NCBI GenBank assembly: GCA_963931925.1
Contig: OZ007576.1
Span: 11,130,261-11,194,260 of the forward strand
Source: Onchidella celtica
Taxonomy: Eukaryota > Mollusca > Gastropoda > Systellommatophora > Onchidiidae
DNA length: 64,000 nt
Reading direction: 5' to 3'
The notes beneath the pieces are model-generated. The model worked only from the letters and a program-made list of their open reading frames with translations. It ran no database searches and was not told where the DNA came from. This document shows positions 13,510-23,900 of the stretch, piece after piece. Position 1 is the stretch's first letter. Each line of letters starts with the position of its first letter. The position numbers and the translations under genes were made by a program.

Positions 13510-14271
13510 TAACTATTTGACTGTGTTAGGCTATTAGAGACATGATTTTTATATAACCTAACAACTTAATTTGCTGAAAACTAATTTTTTTTATCTCTCT
13601 CTCTTTTTTCTTTTTCTCTCTCGCTCTCTCTCTCTCTCGCGCGCTTACTCTCCAGCTTCTCAGTCAGAAACAAGACCAATGAACGCCAATTGTCACAGAA
13701 GACGGCCAGTGACAGCTGCAATCATGTCACCATAATAATGTGACCCGCCTGGTCAGATCGGCACGTAAGTCGGATCTGGTGCTGCAGGGTTAACTGTTGT
13801 TGTTTTGGGTTTTGTTGTTTTTTTAAAGTCAACAATGGGATGAAGATTTGGCAACTCAACTGTCTAATGACCCAGTCACTGAAAATCCTTCAGAATACAC
13901 GAATTTTAAACTTCTCTGAGTTATCAGGGAGATATCATTTCACATGACAATAATAATGTCCTCCCGTGTGGGCAAATGCATTTCATTTATAAAATAATAT
14001 TATCACATTTGACTTCTTTTCATTACCATTTAAGTATTTTATTCCTGATTTAAAAAAAAAATTGTTTCTATACACATACATAATGGCTGCTGATGGACAA
14101 TAATCAACCAAAATCTCATTTTCGACGGAACCCACCACTGGCTGATAAAAAGAGCCGCTTTAACCATTCAAATCTTGCCACATATTATTTTTTTTTGTTT
14201 TGTTATCTTCATAACATTGCAGGTTCATCGTCTTCAATAGCAACATATTAAGCAATGACCAAAAAGGTTAC

Positions 14272-14353
14272 CTGTAGAATATGATAGCGACCACCAAAAT
14301 TCCGCAGAAAGCCAGTGTGCCGACTACAACGCCAGCGGCAGTTCCAGCCACAT
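14272..14353 (-). CDS. Receptor guanylyl cyclase, coding exon 7 (transmembrane helix)
   Basis: Residues 431-458. The 82-nt exon encodes one membrane-spanning helix (AGTAAGVVVGTLAFCGILVV then AIIFY), with small residues in the first half. The acceptor CTTTTTCCAG ends at 14354 and the donor GTAACC starts at 14271. It enters in phase 1, forming an aspartate codon with exon 6, and leaves in phase 2, forming an arginine codon with exon 8. A single short exon for the helix between an ectodomain exon and a basic intracellular exon fits a type I receptor cyclase. Confidence 0.9.
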
Positions 14354-14896
14354 CTGGAAAAAGAACAAGAATATCATCGATTTTGGCCACTCCGTTACGA
14401 GTACTTCTTCAGAGTTGTAGAAAATGTTTGATGGATTGGGGGGATTTGCTTTCTGTAACACCGCTGATTGTATTGAACACATGAGTTAAAAAAAAAAAAA
14501 GAAAGAAACGCAGCAAAGAAAGAAACAAAATTGGCGACCAGACGAGAGGCGGGCGCACGCGCAGGGGGGGGGGGGGGGTTATGGAAAGAAGTATGAAAGG
14601 GCCGAAGTCTGTGCATGCAGTGTGATGAGATAGATCTAGATGAGTTTTTTTTTTTGCCTGTGAGTGGTAGAATGGAGGAAAAGGCTGTTGGTAAGGACCA
14701 CAGTCTAATTACAAAACAGAAAAGACAATACTGAGATGTGTTCACTGCTGAGCTGTAGCTTATAATGTAAAATATTGCGATGTCCTGCAAACAGCCGGAC
14801 GAAAATGAACTAAACTAGGACCAACACAAAAAAAAATGATTAAAAAGTAAATAAATAAACGAAGTAAAAGAAAGGAAAGTAGGCAGGCTCACAGAC

Positions 14897-15109
14897 CTTC
14901 GCATTCATTTCCGGGAGCACCACAGGTCAAAGGTGACACTGGTACAGATCCATGAGGCCAAACAATCGAATGTTGAAGGTGAAGTTGATGGTCGGGCGTT
15001 ACTTGGGCAATGGTCACATGGACATTCTTTTGCAGGTGGACCAATGAAAACGTAGATCGCCTAACGCCCTGTCGGTCCACAGAGATATTGCCGGTTTTCA
15101 AATGAGGAG
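14897..15109 (-). CDS. Receptor guanylyl cyclase, coding exon 6 (juxtamembrane ectodomain)
   Basis: Residues 360-430. GNISVDRQGVRRSTFSLVHL corresponds to the 'G-x-V-x-I-D-x-N-G-D-R-x-x-x-Y-x-L' strand pair of natriuretic peptide receptors. IVWPHGSVPVSPLTCGAPGN corresponds to the juxtamembrane 'I-x-W-P-G-G-x-x-P-x-D-x-P-x-C-G' signature. The acceptor TTTCTAACAG ends at 15110. The donor is GTCTGT starting at 14896. A nearby GTGAGC would put the transmembrane exon in the wrong frame. It is 213 nt, phase 1 to phase 1. The paired WP and CG residues are among the most diagnostic in the ectodomain. Confidence 0.88.
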
Positions 15110-15398
15110 CTGTTAGAAATAGGATTGACAACGAGTTGAAAAATCAGTCACGTTCTGAAAGGTCAGAGTACGGGCGGAAATCTCCCCTCCCCTCCCCCCC
15201 CCCACCCTCCCCCATCATTCCCCGAAAACGTTGTTACTTCATTGAGATACCCAAGCCGTTTAATGATGTACCCTATTTTTCTTACTCCATATTGTACGCT
15301 TTAAGTTCTACTGAAGTTCAGCTCCAGCTTCTTTGGTTTTATTTACATTAACCCATCAGTTTTGCTTTTATATATATAATATAGGCCTATATATATAA

Positions 15399-15789
15399 CT
15401 AGATGACCTACCGGGCATTGCCCGGAATAAACAATCATGTGCCCCCCCCCCCTTCTCTCTCTTTCATATAATAAAAGTAATAAGTCTTGCTTCAGAACTC
15501 ATGCGCACCACAACATTACGCACCAAACTGAACGCTTGATACGGTTACTCTTTATGACATGTACGGTACTATATATAACGAAACAAACATGCAAAAATAC
15601 AGATGTTACATAGCAATAAACATTGTTATTTTTAATAAAATACATGTTTGAAGTAAACGACTTTTAATTATAGCCATCATCTTCCTTATCTCAATTGCCA
15701 CCTTCCTGCCAAATTTAAGGCCTGAAGAGTGTATAGTTTGGTCAGTTAGTCATGCCAAAGGTTGCAAAGTTACTGAAATATATAATAGA
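15399..15789 (-). mobile_element. Small non-autonomous Helitron
   Basis: Read on the minus strand, the element starts with TCTATTATATATTTCAG and ends in a perfect hairpin (CCGGGC-AAT-GCCCGG) followed 10 nt later by CTAG. It is flanked by A at the 5' end and T at the 3' end, the Helitron A/T target site. It is 391 bp and encodes nothing. Its 5' part resembles the 5' part of the element at 63378-63910. It lies in intron 5 of the receptor gene. Confidence 0.75.
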
Positions 15790-16039
15790 TATAGCACTAG
15801 TAACAGAATTGTCGAAGGGAGAGTAAAACCACGAGACATGGATATGATGAGAAACAGGTTTTAAAATGTGATGAACCGCCGAGCTCTAATCTATCAATAA
15901 CACTGCATTCATTTTTAACTGTTTAAAAATAAGAGAATTTTTTAACTTGTACATATATCGAGTGACAGAAGCTTTATTTTCTCAAAAGATTTTGAAAGAG
16001 CACAGGAAACAATGACCTGGATGATTATGGTAAAATAGT

Positions 16040-16651
16040 GACAGTTTCTGAAGGAAAAAGCAACGGAAATGTCAAAAATCCACCAAGTAGTAAAAAGAAA
16101 GATTGTTTCCATGTGTACTGAAACGGCATGAAAAAATTCTTTCTACTTCACTCATTGAAGGGTTTTTGGCGTTTCCGTTTCCGTGCACATAAAAACATTC
16201 TTTCTACTTCACTATTTGAAGGATTTTTTGACTTTTCCGTTTCCGTACACATAAAAACATTCTTTCTACTTCACTATTTGAAGGGTTTTTTGACTTTTCC
16301 GTTTCCGTACACATAAAAACATTCTTTCTACTTCACTATTTGAAGGGTTTTTTGACGTTTCTGTTTCCGTACACATAAAAACATTCTTTCTACTTCACTA
16401 TTTGAAGGGTTTTTTGACTTTTCCGTTTCCGCACACATAAAAACATTCTTTCTACTTCACTATTTGAAGGGTTTTTTGACGTTTCCGTTTCCGTAGCCTA
16501 CACATAAAAACATTCTTTGTACTTCACTGTTTAGAGTTTTTTTTTTGACATTTCCGTTTCCGTACACATGAAAACATTCCTTCTATTTCACCACTTGAAG
16601 GATTTCTGACGTTTCCGTTGCCGTATCCGTACACATGAAAACCCAGCTTTA
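16040..16651. repeat. MITE family M2 copy with one arm expanded into a 62-bp minisatellite
   Basis: From about 16135 to 16640 a unit of about 62 bp (CTTTCTACTTCACTATTTGA, then AGGGTTTTTTGACTTTTCCG, then a TTTCCGTACACATAAAAAC block) repeats about eight times. The copies at the right side are most diverged. On the left, AACGGAAATGTCAAAAATCC (16060-16080) is the inverse arm of the same MITE seen whole at 48667-48823. It lies in intron 5. Confidence 0.78.
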
Positions 16652-16688
16652 AGCCAGGATTCTCAAAAGACACATTTTAGCTAGCAAC

Positions 16689-16839
16689 GCACTGAGTCAA
16701 GCCTGTCTTGCGACGGTTTTGTTTTAGACTTGAACTTTCTATGGATCAACAGCTACACAGATTTGTTTCAACCCCGTTTACCTCCATACAGGACATCTTA
16801 TAACAAAAACCATGGCAAATCAGAGTTGGCTCAGTGTGC
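16689..16839. mobile_element. MITE family M3, copy 1
   Basis: The left end GCACTGAGTCAAGCCTGTCT and right end GAGTTGGCTCAGTGTGC are inverted. Family members are at 40184-40345 (partial) and 42652-42866. It is in intron 5 of the receptor gene. Confidence 0.6.
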
Positions 16840-16898
16840 TTGTAGCTTTGCAGTTAGAAATTGAGCACGGCATCATTTTTCGCCCCACACTTGGGCTA

Positions 16899-17150
16899 CA
16901 GTGGCGTAGCGTGGGTTGCCAGCGTCTGGGGTACGACAAGTTTTGCGCCCCCCGACCCAGGGACCGTCAGCACTCTCTGAGCCCCTTCTATCAGTCCAGT
17001 AGTGAACCCCTTATTTTCATGACCCCTATTATTTAATTTATTATTATTACCGGTACCCTACTTTATTTTTTTTTCTTTTGAAATTTCTCGCCCCTGTGAA
17101 TTTTTGCGCCCGGGCAACCGCCCCTATTATCTCGTCCATGCTACGCCTTG
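16899..17150. mobile_element. hAT-like non-autonomous element, copy 2
   Basis: The left end CAGTGGCGTAGCGTGGGTTG and right end CATGCTACGCCTTG match copies at 11732 and 40352, as do interior blocks (GACAAG..TTGCGCCCCC.GACC, TTTTTGCGCCCG). The flanking 8-mers TTGGGCTA and CCTGGCTA agree at five positions. It is in intron 5, ending about 100 bp from receptor exon 5. Confidence 0.65.
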
Positions 17151-17248
17151 CCTGGCTAGAAATCTCAGTTTAGTGTTTGGAAAATCGGAGTAGCGGCACT
17201 TTGGTCAAGGAAATAAACAGACATCAAATGCTTTTAAACTGCTCAAAC

Positions 17249-17348
17249 CTGTCACGTTAAATCCTTTCATCGATAAGCTCTTCATGTTACAGTGTGAGGC
17301 AAGCACGGCCAGTACGACAGCGTCGTGGAGATATGGGGCCATCATAAC
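17249..17348 (-). CDS. Receptor guanylyl cyclase, coding exon 5 (end of ligand-binding domain)
   Basis: Residues 327-359, 100 nt. VMMAPYLHDAVVLAVLASHC matches the conserved 'Y-D-A-V-x-L-x-A-x-A' helix of ANF-receptor domains. It then runs to KGFNVT, the place of the family's 'N-R-T-F-x-G' segment. The acceptor TTTTATCCAG ends at 17349 (phase 0). The donor is GTTTGA starting at 17248 (phase 1), which is weak, but the phase and the protein continuation into exon 6 (G followed by APHLKTGNISVD) both demand it. The segment before the helix is shorter than usual in this family, so a small missed exon between 17349 and 18835 is possible. Confidence 0.8.
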
Positions 17349-18393
17349 CTGGATAAAAAATAAGAAATAGTAAGCTTGACGCAACGTTAGTGCGACACAG
17401 TAATGATGCTCAGTGAAGTAACTGTGATGAATGTGGATTTATTGACTGCAGAATTTTTGTTGACTTTTACTTGATGGGGTTCTAGTGGCATGCAAATCAT
17501 GCCCGGGGCCAACTCTTTGATTGTGCACACTCAAGGCTCAAGGCTCAAGTATAGGGCCTAGACTCTCTTTGGCTGGATGCCCGTGGGTCGTCACCCCCTC
17601 TGCCTCCACCCCCCCCCCTTTTCCGCAAGCCATTGTGGGTTTCACATCGTATAACGGGAAGCCAATGGTTCATAATGGCAATGCGGTACTATGATACTGA
17701 CCGTATTGAGGTGGTTTTATTGCTGGTTTGCTACCACATTTACGGTCCGTATCCTGAAAGTTACGCTGGGCCATAAAATGTGCCGCGTACGGAAAAGGGC
17801 CGTGTACGCACATGTAGGTTAAATTCACTTTTGATCATCATTTTATAGACTGAAATGTGCTGTGTCCTTCTATCTATCTGGTTAGTACACGCTGGATCGT
17901 AAAGAAAGAATAAAGCAGAGTGCAACCCAATTTTTAAAAATGTTTTTTTCTTTTTTGCCGTCTTCTATACAATTTGCTCTTTAAGTATGTGCTCTTTTTC
18001 CATAACAGGGGAGAACTGTCCAGAAACTGTATAAAGACACACTGAAGAGCTGTCATTGAAACATCTAAAGGAGTGCTCATTAATGTTTGCGCATGTTGAC
18101 AAATTGGGTTGTGCTTACACGTGTAGCCAAATTGGGGTTGGCTTGCACAGTAAATGTTTTGAAAATTTTTAGGGTTGTGGTAGGCGAGGTTTAGGTTTAT
18201 CTAATTAGCCGCCATAGCCTTTCCAAAATTGACGACAAGTTGGTAACAAAAATCTTATTTTACGTATTTTGGCTTCATGGCCCAATTAGCCTTTATCCAA
18301 ATCCAACCCGTCGTCGATTCAGCATTACCAGCATAAATATATCGCTGAACATTGGATTGCAGAACTGCCCACAAATACACCGAATGGACTTAC

Positions 18394-18649
18394 ATATTGC
18401 GATCTGGGTTCTTGTTTGTTCTATCTCCATTTTCTGAAAAACGGGAGATCTTTTAGTATGTACAAGGGGTATAACAAATGTACACTTTGGCATTCGCTTA
18501 AATCCCTTGTGGCACTTTAAAAGTTGTTGCACCGTTCCGGCCGATTTATTCTAACTCCTTATCATAATACCAAAGCCGCAAACGTTCAACTGTATTCTCA
18601 CGTGTGCAAAAAGTGGAGTTGGAACAAACAAGCACCAAAGTCGCAATAT
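18394..18649. mobile_element. MITE family M1, copy 1
   Basis: A 256-bp element with inverted ends: left GATCTGGGTTCTTGTTTGTT and right GGAACAAACAAGCACCAAAG. ATATTGCGA occurs at both outer edges. It is one of four copies in the window and lies in intron 4 of the receptor gene. It is non-coding. Confidence 0.75.
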
Positions 18650-18835
18650 CCTCTCCCCCCCCCCCCCCACCCCCTTTTTTTTTTCCAAAATCTTAATTTC
18701 TTCAGATCCCGTGACCTTCACCTGTGTTTCAAGATAATCAGCACGCAACGAGCTGCGTCTTTTCTTCTTGGACGAAATCTTTTTCCGTGTTGTCACAAAC
18801 TGCCCTAGCTGCAGCACGGATCCAGAACCGCTTAC

Positions 18836-18984
18836 GGCTAGACCACCTTTTGATGTTGTCCATCTCAGTGGTGTGACGTCAAAGTTCATGTACAAGAAGG
18901 CATAATATCCAGACGTCATATCGAGATTTTCTGCAGCCCTCATCAATAAATGCATGGTGTCCAAAGACAAGCAGACGACAAGGG
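18836..18984 (-). CDS. Receptor guanylyl cyclase, coding exon 4 (ligand-binding domain, second lobe)
   Basis: Residues 277-326. LVVCLSLDTMHLLMRAAENL corresponds to the family's strand-helix segment in which a small-molecule-binding-like fold reports 'V-V-L-C-G-S' followed by a helix. YYAFLYMNFDVTPLRW follows the typical 'Y-V-F-I-x-x-D-x-F' strand. The acceptor CCTTCCAG ends at 18985 and the donor GTAAGC starts at 18835. It enters in phase 1 and leaves in phase 0 (149 nt). A longer open frame runs past the donor but turns into lysine-rich low-complexity sequence, so I end the exon at GTAAGC. Confidence 0.85.
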
Positions 18985-19164
18985 CTGGAAGGCAACGTAT
19001 GAAAAGAGCTGTCAGTCCTTTACTTTGAGATTATCAGAAACAAAAACATAAAAATCATACTTGACTATCAAATTGAGTAAAACCTCTTGTGGCATGCTCA
19101 GACCAGCAAACAACATTTTAAAGAATGGAATGAAAAATAAGAATGCAAGGAAACATTGGTGATG

Positions 19165-19643
19165 GATTAGATGGATTGATGGACGGGTGGATGGATGGAT
19201 GGATGGATGGATGGATGGATGGATGGGTGGATGGGTGGATGGATGGATGGATGGATGGATGGATGGACGGGTGGATAGATGGACGGGTGGATGGATTGAT
19301 GGATGGATGGGTGGGTGGGTGGATGGATGGATGGGTGGATGGATGGGTGGGTGGACGGGTGGATGGATTGACGGATGGATGGATTGATGGATGGATGGAC
19401 GGGTGGATGGATTGATGGATGGATGGATGGGTGGATGGATGGGTGGATGGACGGGTGGATGGATTGACGGATGGATGGGTGGGTGGATGGATGGATGGAT
19501 GGATGGATGGATGGATGGATGGATGGATGGATGGGTGGATGGATGGATGGATGGATGGACGGGTGGATGGATTGATGGATGGATGGATGGGTGGGTGGGT
19601 AGATGGATGGATGGATGGATGGATGGTTGGGTGGATGGATGGA
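19165..19643. repeat. GATG/GGAT-type tetranucleotide array
   Basis: About 480 bp of TGGA units with interspersed GGGTGGA, GACGGG and ATTGATGGA variants. They form a higher-order pattern, such as repeated ACGGGTGGATGGATTGA. It fills most of the 731-bp intron 3 between receptor exons 3 and 4. Confidence 0.9.
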
Positions 19644-19715
19644 CAATATTGTCATGTTACCAAATCTGACAAACAAACAAACATGAAATCAGTCAGGGAA
19701 ACAGTCTGTACTTAC

Positions 19716-19880
19716 TCCGTGTCATTCGCTTTATTTGTTTCAGTTCGTTTCCAATGCCTGTAACATTCTGCGGCTTCACCAGCACAGTTTTGGATTCCCT
19801 GATCATATTCTGCAAGAACATACTTTTCCTTAACTCTATCATCAGTTGGCCACACAAGCCATTCTCTTCATACACTATTG
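19716..19880 (-). CDS. Receptor guanylyl cyclase, coding exon 3 (ligand-binding domain)
   Basis: Residues 222-276. The exon starts [14 protein letters not shown], continuing the W-T-N-I-G strand at the end of exon 2 exactly as in ANF-receptor domains, and ends at KQIKRMTR. The acceptor is TTGAATTTCAG ending at 19881 and the donor is GTAAGT starting at 19715. It is 165 nt, phase 1 to phase 1. It contains an N-V-T sequon. It is separated from exon 2 by a 6.9 kb intron that houses the LINE. Confidence 0.9.
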
Positions 19881-19969
19881 CTGAAATTCAAAGAACAACA
19901 ACATGTATATTACATTAGTATGTCGCTATTTTACCTATTTTATTTTGCATATTTTTTTGTATTTGTATT

Positions 19970-20410
19970 TTGTGTACTTCTGTAATCCCATTTGGGAAAT
20001 TTGCCTTTCTATCATTGCAGCCGAGTTACAACTGGAGCAGGCACGTCGTCGCCACAGTGCAGCGCCGGTCGGCGGATTGTATTTTTTTTTTGAGGAAGGG
20101 GGGGGGCGGGGGGGGGGGGAGGGAGTGGTAGGGATGAATTTTATTTAATTTTTCCCGGGCAGCGGCCTGTTCGGCCAGCTCTTTTCGATTTCCAACTGCC
20201 AAGGTATCTTTAACGTGCGCAACGTGCACACAAGCTCCCCGAGTTTTTCGTCCTTATCCGAGAAGACTAGGTGCTCGATCCTACCTGCCATAGGATCAGG
20301 GACAGGAAAATACCAGAAAAACCCCAAAATTCAAGCCTGCACCGACCGGGATTTGAACCAGATATCTTCGGCATGAGAGGCGAGCACCTTGCCTCTAGAC
20401 CACGGATTAG
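19970..20410 (-). mobile_element. tRNA-derived SINE, second copy
   Basis: Read on the minus strand it begins GTGGTCTAGAGGCAAGGTGC (box A). Box B-like GGTTCAAATCCC follows, then the same body as the 47319 copy and the same tail (GGCAAATTTCCCAAATGGGATT region near 19985). Its body contains G-rich and T-rich runs at 20080-20135. It is in intron 2 just upstream of receptor exon 3. Confidence 0.78.
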
Positions 20411-20721
20411 GTTGAGGATTTTTTCGGCTCCAGTGATATCTGTTATGGAAACTAAAATAGCATAAGTTTATGAGTATGTTTATGTATTAAAATTATGCAA
20501 AGTAAGAATCTCGTTACCTGGGGTTGGGGGGGGGGGCAATACATGAGATTTCTGAGAAAAACTTCCAATCAATACAGGATTTACAAGGGAAAGAAACACA
20601 AAATTGGTCGGGTGTTTAATACTTGAACGGACGAATCCGATTAACAGGTAGAAACTGCAAGTTTGGATGCACTGCTGTTTTCTCGAACAATTGCGTAGTC
20701 TTTTACTTTTATTTTACTTCT

Positions 20722-20969
20722 TCCGGTTGTCAGGTCAGAAAAATCTGCTACTGGTAACATGTAATCCAGTACAACCTGTTTCATGAACTGGTACGCTAGC
20801 ATGGTATCAGTGGGCGTGCACCTGTCGGTGCAAACGGCCAGGGCGGAGGAGGTTCTGGCATCCTCCTGCACCTGGATACATTTCCAGTCGTCTTGACCCT
20901 GTCTTGCCACTTGGATAAGTTGTGTCCAGGCGAGAGAGTGAGTCTGATGTTTGCGCAGCTCTTTCTCAC
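20722..20969 (-). CDS. Unassigned candidate exon, minus strand
   Basis: An open frame of protein-like composition reads SEKELRKHQTHSLAWTQLIQ, then continues through DDWKCIQVQEDARTSSALAV and YQFMKQVVLDYMLPVADFSD. It starts after a good acceptor (TTTGTTTTTAG) and could end at a GTAAAA donor at about 20721, or run on to a stop at 20641. It sits in intron 2 next to the LINE 5' end. It does not fit between exons 2 and 3 by phase and is not needed for domain continuity. I do not recognise the family. It may be a chance frame, part of another transposon, or a decayed exon. Confidence 0.25.
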
Positions 20970-20989
20970 TAAAAACAAATTCTTTGCGC

Positions 20990-23900
20990 CAGTCTTAACA
21001 CTCACCTCGTCTTCTTTCATCTTTGTCTCGTCTTCTTTCCTCTCAAAATTCCAACGGCGATGGGCGAGTGCGGTGGCAGCAGGTTTGGATAGACTGGAAG
21101 CTGTTAGCACAGACCTACACGTTGGTGGCTGTGGGCTATGGTCGCTTCATCGTCGATTGAAGTGGAGGCGTGGGGAGGCAGCACCCACAGTAGCTGAGCA
21201 GCCTTATTTAAGGATAGCACTGCTCACCTCAACTGAGGAAGGGGCTAGAAAAGGTGCCCTAAAGAAAGCCCACTTCACATCACCCTGACTGGTATACCGC
21301 GACCAGTGGGGATCCCTTTTTGCGGTCGAAACAAAAAGAAATTCAGCTTACTCAGGCTAGGAGCCTGGAATATACGCACACTACAGGACAACTCAAACAA
21401 CCCGGAAAGACGCACTGCACTTATTGCCATTGAGCTCAGCAGGTACAACCTGGACATAGTGGCACTCAGTGAGACCAGACTCCCTGATAGTGGCCAACTC
21501 AAAGAGCTCAGTGGTGGATACACCTTCTTCTGGAAAGGCAAGGGTGCAGTCGAACCGAGACAGCATGGTGTTGGGTTTGCAATTAAAAATGACCTTGTCA
21601 GAAACTTGCAGTCCATGCCAATTGAAATAAATGACAGGCTAATGACACTCAGGATCCCAGTTGGGAAAAGCCAGTCAGCCACCCTCATTAGCGCATATGC
21701 GCCCACCATGACAAACTCAGATGAAGCCAAAGACAAGTTCTATTCTGATCTAGAATCTGTCATATGCTCTGTCCCGGCAGCTGATAAGCTGATTCTCTTG
21801 GGGGACTTCAATGCTAGGGTTGGCTCCGAAATCTCAGCGTGGCCAAATGTTTTGGGCCCTCATGGAGTTGGTTCATGCAATAACAATGGGTTGCGCTTAC
21901 TTACTTTGTGCGCTGAATTTGGCCTGTTCATTACCAACACAAATTTTAGTCTCCCCGTGAGAAACAGAACGTCATGGATGCATCCCCGCTCAAAGCATTG
22001 GCATCTCATAGACTATGTCATTGTGAGGAAGACTGACAGAAAGGATGTCCTTGTAACAAAGGCGATGTGTGGTGCCGAGTGTGGAACTGACCACAGACTC
22101 ATTGTTTGCAAGCTCAGACTAACATTGAGGCGCAATAGACGCCCTCAAGGGAAAGCGCCACCTAAACGCCTAAATGTTTCAAAACTCTGCTCAGCTGAGA
22201 AACAGAGCGAGCTCTCATCAGAACTCTCCTCAAAATTGGATTGCGTGACTTTTGACCCTGAGAACATTGAACAGAGCTGGACTGACCTAAATACGACTGT
22301 ACACTCTTGCGCCAGCAGCACAGTTGGTTTTCCTGTCCGCAAGCACCAGGACTGGTTCAATGATAATGATAATGAAATCAAAGTGCTCATCAAAGAAAAA
22401 AATAGTCTCATCCAAGCTCACTGCAGTGACCCCTCTTCCACAGCAAAAGCTGATGCACTGCGTGCATGTAAGGGTGTACTCCAGAAGAAGCTGAGGAAAA
22501 TGAAAAATGACTGGCTTGAAGAGCGAGTAAGAGAAACTCAGAAATATGCCGACACAAACAACACTAGAAAGTTCTTTGAGAGCCTCCGAGCTGTGTTTGG
22601 ACCATCCCGCTCTGGCACTACGCCACTTCTTGCGTCAGATGGTTCAACACGCATTGTTGAATTGAATGCCATAATTCAGCGTTGGGCAGAACATTTCGGA
22701 GGTGTGCTAAATCGGCCATCAAATATAAATACTGAGTCCACTGACCGCCTCCCTCAGACTCCTATTAATGCAGCTCTTGCCAAGCCATTCACAGCAAATG
22801 AGACCCGAACTGCCACAAATCAGATGTCCTTTAACAAATCACCAGGCGTGGATTCAATTCCTGCTGAGGTGTATGCCTTCGGTGGAGAAAAGCTTATTGA
22901 AAGGTTGACCGAGTTGTTCAATCATATGTTGAAAACAGGGAAGCTGCCACAGGACTTCAAAGATGCTTCAATCATCCATCTGTACAAAAACAAAGGGGAC
23001 AGCCAAGTCTGTGACAACCATCGGGGAATCTCTCTACTTTCAATTGCTGGCAAAATATTGGCAAGAATGCTTCTGAATCGCCTTCTTGATCACCTCTCGT
23101 CAAATGGCTTGCTTCCCGAGAGCCAATGTGGCTTTCGTAAAGAGAGGGGAACGGCGGATATGATTTTTGCTGCCAGACAGATTCAGGAAAAATGCATGGA
23201 ACAAAATAAAGCGCTGTATATCACATTTGTTGACCTCACAAAAGCATTTGACACAGTGTGTCGTTAAGGCCTCTGGAAAATCTTGGCGAAGTTTGGGTGT
23301 CCACCCGAATTCATCACAATAGTGCGCCAGTTTCATGACGGCATGCAAGCTGCAGTCAAAAGCAACGGCAGTGTTTCAGAGCCCTTTGCTGTCACAAATG
23401 GGGTAAAACAGGGTTGTGTCTTAGCCCCAACTCTGTTCAGCATCATGTTCTCTGCAATGCTACAAGAAGCCTTTAGCTCTCCTCCTCAAGGGGTAAGCAT
23501 CAAGTACCGAACTGATGGCAGTCTATTCAACCTCAGGAGACTTCAGGCAAAAACCAAAACCAAAAGTACTCAAGTCTGTGACCTACTATTTGCTGATGAT
23601 TGTGCACTTCTGGCACACGATGAGGATAGCATGCAAAACTGTGTTGATAAGTTCTCTAGTGCCTGTGACAACTTTGGCCTCACAATAAGCACAAAGAAGA
23701 CGGAAGTGCTCCATCAGCCTACTCCAGACGACAAGTATCCTGTGACCCCAAATATCAAAGTCCATGACAGTCTTCTGAAGGTGTCGGAGAACTTCACCTA
23801 TCTTGGCAGTACACTGTCTTCCGCGGCTCGTGTTGATACTCAAATTCTCTCAAGAATCAGCAAAGCCAGCTCTGCATTTGGCAGGCTTCGAAAGAGAGTA

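Noticed and set aside
14395..14790. A 131-codon minus-strand frame next to the transmembrane exon
   Set aside because: It lies in intron 6, contains A- and G-homopolymer translations and has no family resemblance.
18551..18835. Extension of receptor exon 4 beyond the GTAAGC donor
   Set aside because: It becomes lysine-rich low complexity and overlaps a MITE; the phase to exon 5 fits the earlier donor.
19167..19676. Histidine-proline-serine and W-M-D-G frames on both strands
   Set aside because: Both are readings of the GATG array; frames open on both strands show repeat structure and not coding.
21275..21736. Minus-strand frame opposite the LINE
   Set aside because: It is the antisense shadow of the endonuclease domain.
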